Shown piece after piece: positions 14,785 to 22,776 of a stretch of 64,000 nucleotides of DNA. The stretch lies in the NCBI RefSeq assembly GCF_001514195.1, contig NZ_KQ948735.1, positions 609,413 through 673,412 of the forward strand, in the 5' to 3' direction. Positions within the stretch are counted from its first letter, which is position 1. Every line of letters starts with the position of its first letter. The position numbers were made by a program, and so were the translations under genes. The DNA is from Streptomyces griseorubiginosus. Its GTDB lineage: Bacteria > Actinomycetota > Actinomycetes > Streptomycetales > Streptomycetaceae. Under the pieces are notes generated by a model, which saw only the letters and a list, made by a program, of their open reading frames with translations, had not been told where the DNA came from and did no database searches.

Positions 14785-15758
14785 TCCGGCCCTCCCCGTC
14801 CTCCTGTCGGCCTTCCCCGTCCGCCGGCCGCGGCCCCGCGCAACCGGTCGAGGGTCAGTGCGGCGGCGAACGCCGTCATCAGGGTCGAGTGGTAGCAGTC
14901 GAGGAAGGCGGGTGCGGTCGTACGGCTGCCGCGTCCGCCGACCTCCGGGACGGCACCGGAGTCGTCCTGGGCCGCCGAGAGTCTCGCCCAGGCCTCGCCG
15001 AGCAGGGCGCGCTCGGGCGGGCCGGGCAGGCTGCTCGCCACCGCGAGGAGTTCGCAGCACAGGTCCCACTGCTCGTCCTCCAGACAGGTGTCGAGCCAGG
15101 GCGGGAGCCAGTGCCGCAGGTAGTCCGCGACCTGCGGGGGCACGGCTCGCGGGGTCAGGCCCCAGTCGGTGAGGTGGAAGACCACGTGGGTCAGCGTGTA
15201 GCCGGAGGGGAGTTCGAAGGTCCATGGTTCCGGCAGCCCGGCGAGCCAGGTGCGCTCCAACGCCCGTGCCATGTCGCCGTGCGGGGTGATTCCGCTGCGG
15301 CGCTCGGAGTTGAGCACGCTCAGCCGCCGGTTGGGTTCCTGCTCCGTGACGTGCCAGCCGCGGGTGCGGGCCACCGTCGCGGTGGCGCTCTCGTAGCGGT
15401 CGTGCCGCAGGCCCGCGGAAGCGAACGCCGCGTAGACCTCCAACGGGTAGGTCGCGAAGGGTTCGAGGCGTTGCAGCTCCATGAACAGGGCGCCCCGGCC
15501 GGTCTGTTGCCACGCGAACGACAGCAGGTCGGACGCCAGCACATGCAGCGGATCGGTCCGCCCGGTGTGCCGCCGTACGCAGACGCACACCTGGGCCAGC
15601 TCGCCCAGGGGCTTCCAGGTGGTGTTCACGTTGCCGTGCTCGGCGAGCGCGTCCTCGTCGAGCGCGAAGCCGTCGCGGTGGGCGGACACCCAGGTCAGCG
15701 CGGCCTCGCCCAGGCCCCGGACCCCGCGCGCCGGGCGGACCTCCGCGGCCGCCGTCAC
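14781..15758 (-). CDS. Unknown protein, paralogue A of the peptide operon
   Basis: 325 aa. The GTG start lies inside the stop of the previous gene (GTGA overlap) and reads MTAAAEVRPARG. It shares LTWVSAHRDGFALDEDAL, PLGELAQVCVCVRRHTG (note CVCV), the motif TLTHVVFHLTDWG, LPPWLDTCLEDEQWDLCCELL and AAQDDSGAVPEV with paralogue B. It has more cysteines than B, so the pair has diverged in function or forms a heteromer. It ends in a GGRGRPTGGRGG tail. Predicted soluble and mainly helical. No enzyme family is recognised. Strict coupling to the neighbours argues that both paralogues are needed for the same product. Confidence 0.8.
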   Translation of the reverse strand: MTAAAEVRPARGVRGLGEAALTWVSAHRDGFALDEDALAEHGNVNTTWKPLGELAQVCVCVRRHTGRTDPLHVLASDLLSFAWQQTGRGALFMELQRLEPFATYPLEVYAAFASAGLRHDRYESATATVARTRGWHVTEQEPNRRLSVLNSERRSGITPHGDMARALERTWLAGLPEPWTFELPSGYTLTHVVFHLTDWGLTPRAVPPQVADYLRHWLPPWLDTCLEDEQWDLCCELLAVASSLPGPPERALLGEAWARLSAAQDDSGAVPEVGGRGSRTTAPAFLDCYHSTLMTAFAAALTLDRLRGAAAGGRGRPTGGRGGPE

Positions 15759-16468
15759 ACCGGCACCCGGGTGCGCAGCAGTTGGGCGGCCCGCACCTGG
15801 AACGCCACGCGTGCGTCCTCGCCGCCCATCTGGGCCACGAACTCCAGCCCGGTGTCCAGGCCCAGGGTTTCCGGCACCCCGTCGAGGAGGGTCAGCCAGC
15901 GTCCCGCTCCGGCCGCCTGGAGCCAGTCGCGGCGGCGGACGGCCCGGACGAATCCCCGGGCGACGTCGACCGGGCGGCCGCGTGCCACGCGGGTCACCGC
16001 GCTGTCCTCGCCGGGCAGCGCGAGCGGGGCGAGCACGGCGAGTTGGTGGGTCAGGAACTGCCACGGCGCCTCGTCGAGCCACTGCGCCCCGGGCTCGCTC
16101 CCGTCGCCGGGCGCGCCGTCGAGGCTCGCGTCCAGCCGCAGCAGCGCCCGCCGCATCGCCCAGTGGCTCCACAGCGAGGTGGGCGGGGCGTCGGCGGGTG
16201 GCGGCCAGGCGTGAACGGCCTTGGCGAACACGGTGAGATCGGCCGGCTCGGGGGGTGCGCAGCGCAGCAGCACGCTCGGCAGGACGGCATCGGCTCCCAC
16301 CACGCGTACGGCGGCGAGGGCCGGGTCGGGGGCCGCCTCGGGGCCGTCCCCGTCCATGACCCTGCCTGCGAGCCGGAAGCGGTCTCCGCTCCGAAGAGCG
16401 GAGACCAGTTCCGACATGAGGTCCTGCACCGCGCCCGCGAGGCGGGTCGAAGCGCCTGACTGCTCCAT
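15755..16468 (-). CDS. Unknown 237-aa protein following the small peptide
   Basis: 237 aa, soluble, helical-looking, Trp-rich in the middle (WPPPADAPPTSLWSHWAMRR). No family is recognised. The N-terminal SALRSGDRFRLAGRVMDGDG resembles a short beta hairpin, and the middle holds AVRVVGADAVLPSVLLRC. It starts 13 bases after the peptide stop behind a clear GGGAGA box. Its stop overlaps the next start. In analogous peptide loci such a gene often encodes a leader-binding or recognition partner; that is only positional inference here. Confidence 0.75.
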   Translation of the reverse strand: MEQSGASTRLAGAVQDLMSELVSALRSGDRFRLAGRVMDGDGPEAAPDPALAAVRVVGADAVLPSVLLRCAPPEPADLTVFAKAVHAWPPPADAPPTSLWSHWAMRRALLRLDASLDGAPGDGSEPGAQWLDEAPWQFLTHQLAVLAPLALPGEDSAVTRVARGRPVDVARGFVRAVRRRDWLQAAGAGRWLTLLDGVPETLGLDTGLEFVAQMGGEDARVAFQVRAAQLLRTRVPV

Positions 16469-16481
16469 GCGGATTCTCCCG

Positions 16482-16670
16482 TCAGCCCTTCTTCGGCCGT
16501 GGCGTCGGAGGCGACAGCAGGAGGTTGCTCGACGAGGACGTCAGAGCGAGCGCCGCGCACTGGCGGCTGTCGCGGTAGTAGCCGTCGGCCTCGACGGGGT
16601 CGAGAGCCGCTTCGACGTCGATGCCCTGGACCTCGGTGAGGTCGTCGAGCTGGAACTCGGTGGAAGACAT
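16482..16670 (-). CDS. Small leader/core-like peptide, candidate RiPP precursor
   Basis: 62 aa. The start at 16670 is fixed by AAAGGAG eight bases upstream, one of the best ribosome-binding sites in the window. Residues 1-34 are acidic (ten D/E) with FQLDDLTEVQGIDVEAALD, a pattern like leaders of thiopeptide or lanthipeptide precursors. Residues 35-62 switch to a core-like segment: SRQCAALALTSSSSNLLL then SPPTPRPKKG, with one Cys (C38), T44, S45-S48, S53, T56 and a basic Pro-rich end. It is the first gene of a five-gene operon with its own promoter. Alternatives are a toxin or a signal peptide. It is not recognised as a member of any named precursor family. Confidence 0.72.
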   Translation of the reverse strand: MSSTEFQLDDLTEVQGIDVEAALDPVEADGYYRDSRQCAALALTSSSSNLLLSPPTPRPKKG

Positions 16671-16728
16671 ACCACCATCTCCTTTGAGAGAGATCTGCGG
16701 GTCTAGTTCCATGTCACCGCATTGGGGC

Positions 16729-16758
16729 GATCTATGCAAAAAAGGATGAAATGTCCAA
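16729..16758 (-). promoter_or_regulatory. Promoter of the peptide operon
   Basis: On the minus strand: TTGGAC (16758-16753), a T-rich 17-18-base spacer, then ATAGAT/TAGATC (16735-16729), about 60 bases before the ATG. It is the most AT-rich stretch of this part of the window and fits a vegetative sigma-70-type promoter. Confidence 0.6.
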
Positions 16759-16762
16759 TTCG

Positions 16763-16784
16763 GAGTGCACGTTGCAGAGTGCAC
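16763..16784. repeat. Direct repeat GAGTGCAC next to the promoter -35
   Basis: GAGTGCAC at 16763-16770 and again at 16777-16784, 14 bases apart, with degenerate GAGTGCGC/CAGTGCGC copies towards 16810. It lies 5 bases upstream of the -35 on the transcribed side, so it could be an activator or repressor site. Confidence 0.5.
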
Positions 16785-16802
16785 GGCCCCGGAGTGCGCG
16801 GG

Positions 16803-18179
16803 TCAGTGCGCGCCGCCGCGCTCCTCGCGGATCTGGGAGACCACCCGCGCCACCGCCTGCCGTACCGCTTCCGTCTCGGTCAGGAAGTGCCAGTAGTCGG
16901 GGTGGCGGCCCTCCAGCGTGCCGATCGCCCGGTCCAGCCGGGCCACCGCGTCGTCCAGGGGGCGCGCGTGCCGTGGGTCGGGAGTGGTACGGCCGGTCAT
17001 CGCCAGGCGCTGGGCGTCCCGCAGGGCGAAACGGGTGCGGTCGATCTCCTGCTGGGGGTCCTTCTGCACGGCGTTCAGCCGGCGCAGCCGGTCGCCTGCC
17101 GCCGAGACGGCCTCGTCGGTGGTGTTGAGCAGGGCACGGACCGTGGAGAGCAGCGAGGTCGCGTCCGGCCAGCGCTGTTCGTCGCGCGCGGCCCGCGCCT
17201 CACGGAGCTTCAGCTCGGCCTGCCGGACGTTCTCCGTGGCCTGGTCCGGGACGTGCTGGAGGTCCTGCCAGCAGGCCGCGGTGAACCTGCGGCGCAGTTC
17301 GCTCAGGACCGGGTCGACCTGGCCAGCGCGGGTGGTGAGCGCCTCGGCGCGGGTCCGCAGCGAGACCAGCCGGTGGTCGATCTCCGCGGCCCGCTCCGGC
17401 AGCCGCTCGGCCTCCGCCCGGATCGCCCCGGCCTCCCGGGCCACCCGCTCGGCCCGCTCCAGGGTCTGCGGCACACCGTGCTGCCCGGCGCCCTGGTTCA
17501 GCTTCGTCAGCTCCGGTCCGAGGGCCGCGAGCCGGGTGGCGAGGTCGTCCGCCTTCAGCCCCGACTCCCGTACGGCGTCCAGGGCGTTGGAGGCGGCCAG
17601 CAGCCCCTGCCGGGCCCGTTCCACGGCCGGGGCGAGCCGGGCCAGCTGGGTCTCGGCCTTGCCGAGCAGCGGGGCGAGGCTGTCGCCGAAGCGGTCCAGC
17701 TCCTTCTTGACGTTGCCGAGGTCGTCCTTGGCCCGGGTCAGCTCGGTGCGCGCGCGGGCGGCGGCCGACGCCTCCAGGTCGTCCCGGTCGAGGTCATGGG
17801 CGTCCACGGCCTCGATGTAGTGGCTGCTCGCCTCGTCGATGCGCGCGCTGATCGCCTGGAAGTCGGCGACCGCGCGCTTGGCGGCGGGGGAGTCGTCGAC
17901 GGCCGTGATGGTCTCTATCGAGATCCGCAGATCCCGCTGGGCGGTGTCCAGTTCGTAGAACGCGGCCGCGGCGGCGTCCTTCGCGGCCTGCGCCTCGGCC
18001 CGCTGGCTCTCCGCGCGCCCGCCGAACCAGCGCCGGGTACCCCCGCCGGCGAACGCGGCCGGGAGCGCGAGGCCGGCGAGCAGCGGCAGCCCGATCAGGG
18101 TGAGGGTGTCCTTGAGCGCCTGGCGGTGTGCGCGCGGCCTCGACGGCGACAAGTACGGCTGCTTCGGTGTCGCCGTCAC
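16803..18179 (-). CDS. Membrane-anchored coiled-coil protein of unknown function
   Basis: 458 aa. Residues about 24-45 form one hydrophobic segment (TLTLIGLPLLAGLALPAAFAGG). The rest is a long charged helical region, Ala/Glu/Arg/Leu-rich with few Pro or Gly, predicted to form extended coiled coils (about 55-430). It has no catalytic motif. The GTG start has GAGAGGG just upstream. It probably acts as a scaffold at the cell membrane. It ends 18 bases before the GAGTGCAC repeats and is transcribed towards the peptide operon, so read-through into that operon is possible. Confidence 0.75.
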   Translation of the reverse strand: MTATPKQPYLSPSRPRAHRQALKDTLTLIGLPLLAGLALPAAFAGGGTRRWFGGRAESQRAEAQAAKDAAAAAFYELDTAQRDLRISIETITAVDDSPAAKRAVADFQAISARIDEASSHYIEAVDAHDLDRDDLEASAAARARTELTRAKDDLGNVKKELDRFGDSLAPLLGKAETQLARLAPAVERARQGLLAASNALDAVRESGLKADDLATRLAALGPELTKLNQGAGQHGVPQTLERAERVAREAGAIRAEAERLPERAAEIDHRLVSLRTRAEALTTRAGQVDPVLSELRRRFTAACWQDLQHVPDQATENVRQAELKLREARAARDEQRWPDATSLLSTVRALLNTTDEAVSAAGDRLRRLNAVQKDPQQEIDRTRFALRDAQRLAMTGRTTPDPRHARPLDDAVARLDRAIGTLEGRHPDYWHFLTETEAVRQAVARVVSQIREERGGAH

Positions 18180-18259
18180 ATCCCTCTCCCGTGCTGTGGT
18201 CCGTCCTGGCGGTGCCCGGTGTCATTCTCCCACCGGTAAGGGACGAACACACGGGCCGG

Positions 18260-19027
18260 TCAGTTCGCGGTTCGCACCGTGATCTTCCCGTCTCCGCTCT
18301 CGGCGGACACGACGTGCCCGGCCGAGTCGGAGCGGGGCACGGACACGTCGACCCCGCCGTCACCGGACCGCGCGTCCACCCGGTAGGTGGCCCTCGGCAG
18401 CTCCACGGTCACGGAACCGTCGCCGCTGCGGGTCTCCACCCGCTCCGGTACGGCGCCCAGTTCGAGGTGGAGCGAGCCGTCGCCGCTGCGGGCGGTGACC
18501 CGGCGGGAGGTGACCTCCGCGCGGATCGAGCCGTCGCCGGTGCGCAGGTCCAGCGGTCCGCTGGAGTCGGTGACGCGCACCGAGCCGTCACCGGAGCTGA
18601 TGCCGAGCGGCCGGGTGAACCCGCGTGCCCGCACGCTGCCGTCCCGGTTCTCGACCTTCACGGCGATGTCCCGGGGCACCTCTATGCGGTGCTTGGCCGC
18701 GCAGTCGGCGACGACACCGCTGCACTTCATCCGCAGCGTCAGCCGGTCGTTCTTCATCGACCAGGTCACCTCCGGGTCCTTGCCGACGGCGACGGTCCCC
18801 TGGAACCAGCGGGTCACCTCGATCGAGCCCGGCTTGTTCGAATCGGCGGCGACGATCTCCAGCGCCGAGTCGTCGGAGTCGACGGTGAGGGTGCGGCCCT
18901 GGAGGGCGAAGGACTTGTGGTCAGGGGTCTTGTCGTCCCCGGCGGAGGCGCAGGCGGTGGCGCCGGCGACGAGAAGCGCGACGACCCCGGCCGCGGCGGC
19001 GGCACGTGCGGGAACGGAACGGACCAT
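18260..19027 (-). CDS. Putative lipoprotein with DUF4097-like beta-solenoid
   Basis: 255 aa. The ATG at 19027 is chosen because GGGGGAG lies 6 bases upstream and a signal peptide follows directly (MVRSVPARAAAAAGVVALLVAGATAC), with Cys about 26 as likely lipidation site (lipobox weak: ATAC). The mature part has six regularly spaced SGDGS/TGDGS turns (SSGDGSVRV, TGDGSIRAE, SGDGSLHLE, SGDGSVTVE, SGDGGVDVS, SGDGKITVR), the signature of DUF4097/putative-adhesin right-handed beta helices. It is extracytoplasmic; the ligand is unknown. It sits 80 bases upstream of the coiled-coil gene in the same direction. Confidence 0.85.
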   Translation of the reverse strand: MVRSVPARAAAAAGVVALLVAGATACASAGDDKTPDHKSFALQGRTLTVDSDDSALEIVAADSNKPGSIEVTRWFQGTVAVGKDPEVTWSMKNDRLTLRMKCSGVVADCAAKHRIEVPRDIAVKVENRDGSVRARGFTRPLGISSGDGSVRVTDSSGPLDLRTGDGSIRAEVTSRRVTARSGDGSLHLELGAVPERVETRSGDGSVTVELPRATYRVDARSGDGGVDVSVPRSDSAGHVVSAESGDGKITVRTAN

Positions 19028-19239
19028 GACGATCTCCCCCTGAAGTGGCCCTGGGCGGGCGGTCGCGGGCACTCCGCGACCCTGCTTCCGACCCTAGGGA
19101 CCGGGGTGGTCGAGGGGGATCCGGGCCGCTCCCGGAGAAGGGGTGGGGTTTTCCCCCGTATCGACCCTGACCCTCGTGGCCGTGCGGGTAAGGGTTTGCA
19201 GGACAGGGTCCGCGGCAAGGTAGGCTGTCGACTCGTCTC

Positions 19240-19311
<72 letters not shown>

Positions 19312-19317
19312 CATCGG

Positions 19318-19353
19318 GAGAAGACCCCGGCCGATCACGGCCGGGGTCTTCTC
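19318..19353 (+). terminator. Terminator of tRNA-Val
   Basis: Perfect 16-base stem (19318-19333 with 19338-19353) with a 4-base loop ATCA, seven bases after the tRNA. Confidence 0.85.
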
Positions 19354-19377
19354 ATGTGCGCCGGGTTCCTCCCGCGT

Positions 19378-19722
19378 TCAGTCGCTCTCCCGTGCGCCGG
19401 TTCCGTGCGCGTGCTTCAGGCCGGAGCGGGCCTCCACGCGCTCGGACGACGCCACCTCCGTCCAGAAGCGGTGGGTGGTGACGAAGACCGCGAGTTCGTG
19501 TTCGCGCTGCCGGAGCTTCTCCACCTCGGCCTGTTCGTCCGGGGTCCAGCCGGGAGAGGCGGGGCGCTCCACCTTCCGCCAGCCGCTGTCGTCGCTGAAG
19601 CCGTCCAGGGGCGCGACCGACCAGGGAAGCCGCTTGAGCAGGGCCGACAGCTCGGCCCGGACCTGATGCAGCTCCTCCTGACCGGCGAGGAGGTCACTCG
19701 GAAAGTCATAGGTCGTTGCCAC
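19378..19722 (-). CDS. Conserved hypothetical protein
   Basis: 114 aa, soluble. N-terminal helical stretch LLAGQEELHQVRAELSALLKRLPWSV, a middle SPGWTPDEQAEVEKLRQREHELAVFVTTHRFW, then a disordered end. No recognised domain; the type occurs in streptomycetes next to tRNA genes. The GTG start is the only reasonable one, though no strong ribosome-binding site is seen. It runs towards the tRNA terminator. Confidence 0.7.
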   Translation of the reverse strand: MATTYDFPSDLLAGQEELHQVRAELSALLKRLPWSVAPLDGFSDDSGWRKVERPASPGWTPDEQAEVEKLRQREHELAVFVTTHRFWTEVASSERVEARSGLKHAHGTGARESD

Positions 19723-19902
19723 GGCACAATGCTACGCCTGTTCGATTTTGGGTGGCGAGTGTCTTCTGGGGGTTCACGCGAACGGGTGTGCCCCCGGGCG
19801 GTAGCCGCTGGTGACGGCGGTAATACGGGCGAGGCGGGGTAAGGGGACGTCCATCAGCCGCTGTTGAGAACGCGACCAGCCCGTGCGCAGAGGGAGCCGA
19901 GG

Positions 19903-20328
19903 ATGACCGACGACGCCTACCTGTTCCTGCTCGACGACCCGTCCGTGCCGCTCGGCGTGGCCCCCGCCGAGGTCGGGGAGCTGGCCTGCATGGACACTCC
20001 CGCGGTCCGCGCGTGGCTGGACGCGCAGGGCAGCACACCCACCTCGCCGCATCTGCGGCTGCTGCCCCCGGAGGAGAACGCGGCCGTGCCCGAGGGGGCG
20101 GAACGGCTGCCCGTGCCGCTGAGCGACGAGGAGCTGAGCCGGGTCCGCCATCTGTCGGCACCCGGTTCGCACGCCGACGTCGAGCAGGAGCTGCTCGCCT
20201 ATCGCGACCTCGCGGACGGCCGGGACGACCTCATCGGCCGCGCCCTGGCCGCGGGTGTGCCCCCGCACCGGATCGTCGAACTGACGGGGGTGGACCCGGC
20301 CACGGTCACGGCGGCGGCGGGAGGCTGA
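19903..20328 (+). CDS. Conserved hypothetical protein, probably DUF6003 type
   Basis: 141 aa from ATG 19903, preceded by AGGGAGCCGAGG. It begins TDDAYLFLLDDPSVPLG and contains ACMDTPAVRAWLDAQGSTP. The C-terminal region DGRDDLIGRALAAGVPPHRIVELTGVDPATVTA looks like a helix-turn-helix-type segment similar to those that recognise DNA in small Streptomyces proteins. I associate it with DUF6003 from memory, with moderate certainty. No partner gene; divergent from the hypothetical gene at 19722. Confidence 0.72.
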   Translation: MTDDAYLFLLDDPSVPLGVAPAEVGELACMDTPAVRAWLDAQGSTPTSPHLRLLPPEENAAVPEGAERLPVPLSDEELSRVRHLSAPGSHADVEQELLAYRDLADGRDDLIGRALAAGVPPHRIVELTGVDPATVTAAAGG

Positions 20329-20403
20329 CGGCAGGGGCGGACCCCCTCATGGGCTGCGGGCCGCGCCCCCTCACGGGCGCACCCTCACGGGAGCCGTCCG
20401 GGG

Positions 20404-21369
20404 TCAGTCGCCCGGGCCGGGGTCCGGGTGGACGGCCGACTCGATGCCGGCCCGGGCCGCCTCCAGCTGGGCGGCGAACGCGATGCCGAGGAAGAGCGCG
20501 ACCCCGGTCAGATTGGCCCACAGCAGCAGCGCGATGAAGGCCGTGAGCGGCCCGTACACCGCACCGAAGGCACCGCTCTCCTCGACGTACAGCGCGAGCA
20601 GCCAGGTGGCCGCGACCCACAGCAGCAGATGCACGGCCGAGCCGAAGGCCAGCCAGGTGTAGCCGGGCTGCACGCGGCGCGGCGACCAGCGGAAGATCAC
20701 CGCGGACGCCACCCAGGCCAGCGCCAGCCCCACGGGCACGTCCAGCACACCCCACCAGCGCGGCCCGCCGCCGTCCTCGCCGAGGGTCCGGGCCACCGCG
20801 TCGCCCACCGCCTCACCGGCCACCAGCACGACGAAGCCCAGCACCAGGGGGAGCCCGGCGGCGAGCGCGAGCACGATCCCGCGCCCGTACTTGCGCGGGA
20901 AGGGCCGGTCGCGCTCGATGCCGTAGATCCGGTTGGCGCCGCGTTCGATCTGGCCCATGGCGGAGGCGAGGTTCAGCAGGGCGAAGCCGAGGCCCAGCCA
21001 CAGGGCGAGCGTGCTCCAGACACTGCCGTGGGCGGTGCGCCGGGTCCCCTCGAAGGCCTCCTCGACGATGTCGGCGCTGGCGCCCGGCACGATCCGGCCC
21101 AGCGTGAGCTCGATGACCCGGCCCACGCTCTCCGTGTGCACCGAGGTGGCCAGGCCCACCAGCGCCACCGTGCACGGCACCAGCCCGAGCACCACCTGGA
21201 AGGCGAGGGCACGCGCGTTGGTGAAGCCGTCCGCGTAGCGGAACCGTGCGAAGGAGTCGGTGAACAGCCGCAGCCCCCCGTAGTGGCGCAGCGCGGCGAA
21301 CGCCTCGTCTCCGGAGAGTTCGTCCCCGATCATGTCCCTGGTCTGCGGGACGTGGACGGCGGTACCCAT
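20404..21369 (-). CDS. YihY/BrkB family inner membrane protein
   Basis: 321 aa with six predicted membrane segments. Family hallmarks are NARALAFQVVLGLVPCTVALVGLAT (about residues 51-75), LLNLASAMGQIERGANRIYG (about 130-149) and VYGPLTAFIALLLWANLTGVALFLG (about 273-297). The ATG at 21369 is selected over an upstream in-frame start because AAGGAG is placed correctly before it. The family was once thought to be RNase BN; it is now regarded as a membrane protein of unknown transport function. Confidence 0.9.
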   Translation of the reverse strand: MGTAVHVPQTRDMIGDELSGDEAFAALRHYGGLRLFTDSFARFRYADGFTNARALAFQVVLGLVPCTVALVGLATSVHTESVGRVIELTLGRIVPGASADIVEEAFEGTRRTAHGSVWSTLALWLGLGFALLNLASAMGQIERGANRIYGIERDRPFPRKYGRGIVLALAAGLPLVLGFVVLVAGEAVGDAVARTLGEDGGGPRWWGVLDVPVGLALAWVASAVIFRWSPRRVQPGYTWLAFGSAVHLLLWVAATWLLALYVEESGAFGAVYGPLTAFIALLLWANLTGVALFLGIAFAAQLEAARAGIESAVHPDPGPGD

Positions 21370-21424
21370 GGCGCTCCTTGTCGTACGGCGGCTCCCTGTG
21401 CGCATGCCCCGTGAAACGGGCTTT

Positions 21425-21973
21425 TCAGCGTCGGCCGCCGAACTCCCACGCGTGGACCTCCACGGCCGCGTACCGCTCCTGGGTCAGCACGGCCCGGGCC
21501 CGGTCCGGGTCCGCGGCACGGACCAGGGCCGCGGTGCCCAGCCAGGCGGTCGCGTCGTCGGACAGCAGCGGGCCGTACGCGATCAGGTCGTCCTTGCCGG
21601 GCGGTACGGCGAGGTCGGCGGCCTCTCCCGAGCCGAGACCGAGCACCAGGTACCGGTCGTCACCGGTCCGGCCGCCCGGGAAGTCCCACATGGTGCGGCC
21701 CAGCAGGTTGCGCCAGCGGCGCAGCAGGACGTCCCGGTAGGCGCCCGCCTGGTAGTTCGGCTCATCGAAGGCGAACGCCCGCGCGGCGGCGGGATCGGGC
21801 AGGTCGACGATGTGCACGCTGCCGGTGAGCGTCTCGCCGTCGGTGGTGAAGGTCGGCCCACGGGCGATCAGCTCGGCCTCGTACCCGTCCATGTAGGCCC
21901 AGTGCGCTTCCGTCAGCTCCTCACGCAGGGGCAGGGAGCCGGGACGGTCGCGGTGATAGCAGAAGAACTCCAT
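21425..21973 (-). CDS. YciI-like protein
   Basis: 182 aa. The N-terminal YCII domain is MEFFCYHRDRPGS...HWAYMDGYEAELIARGP (His and Asp of the putative active site), with GSVHIVDLPDPAAARAFAFDEPNYQAGAY typical of the dimeric alpha/beta barrel fold. The C-terminal half (ATAWLGTAALVRAADPDRARAVLTQERYAAVEVHAW) resembles a second, degenerate copy. Enzyme activity is unknown; EthD/muconolactone-isomerase-like folding is expected. Divergent from the GNAT gene. Confidence 0.82.
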   Translation of the reverse strand: MEFFCYHRDRPGSLPLREELTEAHWAYMDGYEAELIARGPTFTTDGETLTGSVHIVDLPDPAAARAFAFDEPNYQAGAYRDVLLRRWRNLLGRTMWDFPGGRTGDDRYLVLGLGSGEAADLAVPPGKDDLIAYGPLLSDDATAWLGTAALVRAADPDRARAVLTQERYAAVEVHAWEFGGRR

Positions 21974-22112
21974 GCCCGGCAGCCTCGCCCACGACGGGCG
22001 ACGGCTCAACGGCATTACGCCTGTCGTGAGTTCGCGAGCACTGGGGACGGGGAGTGCACCGGGTGTCGTCGTGGCCGGGGGGTTGTCAGACCCGGGCTCT
22101 AGTGTGGGGGAC

Positions 22113-22652
22113 ATGGTCGGGGTGGCGGCGGAGGTGCGGGTGGAGCGGGTGGAGCAGGTGCGGTTGGTGCCCTGGGCGGAGGGGGACTTCTGGCTGCTGG
22201 AGCGGACCAACAGTCCTGAGATGACCGCGCACCTGGGCGGGCCCGAGAGCGAGGAGAAGCTCGTCTCGCGGCATCGGCGGTATGTCGAGCTGTCGGCGGG
22301 GCGGATGTACCGGGTCACGCTCGCGGAGGGCGGCGAGACCGTCGGTTCCATCGGGTTCTGGGAGCGGGAGTGGCGGGAGGAGTGGGTGTGGGAGACCGGG
22401 TGGGGGATCCTGCCGGAGTTCCAGGGGCGGGGGCTGGCCGCGCAGGCGGCCCGAGCCGTCGTCACGGAGGCGCGGGCCGCCGGCGGACACCGGTATCTCC
22501 ACGCGTTCCCGAGCGTGGAGCACCTCGCGTCGAACGGGGTGTGCCGCCGGGCGGGCTTCACGTTGCTGGGACAGGCCGAGTTCGAGTACCCGAAGGGGCA
22601 CTGGCTGACGTCCAACGACTGGCGGTTCGATCTGGAGGCAGGGGAGGGCTGA
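22113..22652 (+). CDS. GNAT family N-acetyltransferase
   Basis: 179 aa. Acetyl-CoA-binding core WGILPEFQGRGLAAQAARAVV (about residues 91-111; Q-x-x-G-x-G/A loop) and the C-terminal VEHLASNGVCRRAGF (N and GF motif), as in RimJ-like acetyltransferases. Starting at ATG 22113 removes about 47 residues of non-homologous upstream frame. Substrate unknown: protein N-terminus or small amine. RBS is weak (GTGGGGGAC). Confidence 0.85.
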   Translation: MVGVAAEVRVERVEQVRLVPWAEGDFWLLERTNSPEMTAHLGGPESEEKLVSRHRRYVELSAGRMYRVTLAEGGETVGSIGFWEREWREEWVWETGWGILPEFQGRGLAAQAARAVVTEARAAGGHRYLHAFPSVEHLASNGVCRRAGFTLLGQAEFEYPKGHWLTSNDWRFDLEAGEG

Positions 22653-22776
22653 GCCGAGTCGGTCAGGGGCGGGTGCGGGGTGCTGCCGTCACAGGCTCCG
22701 CCGGCCGTTGAGGTTCATGGCATTCGTTCAGGAGCGGGCGGAAGCGCCGATCCGCTCCGGGAGGGAGACTGTCGGT

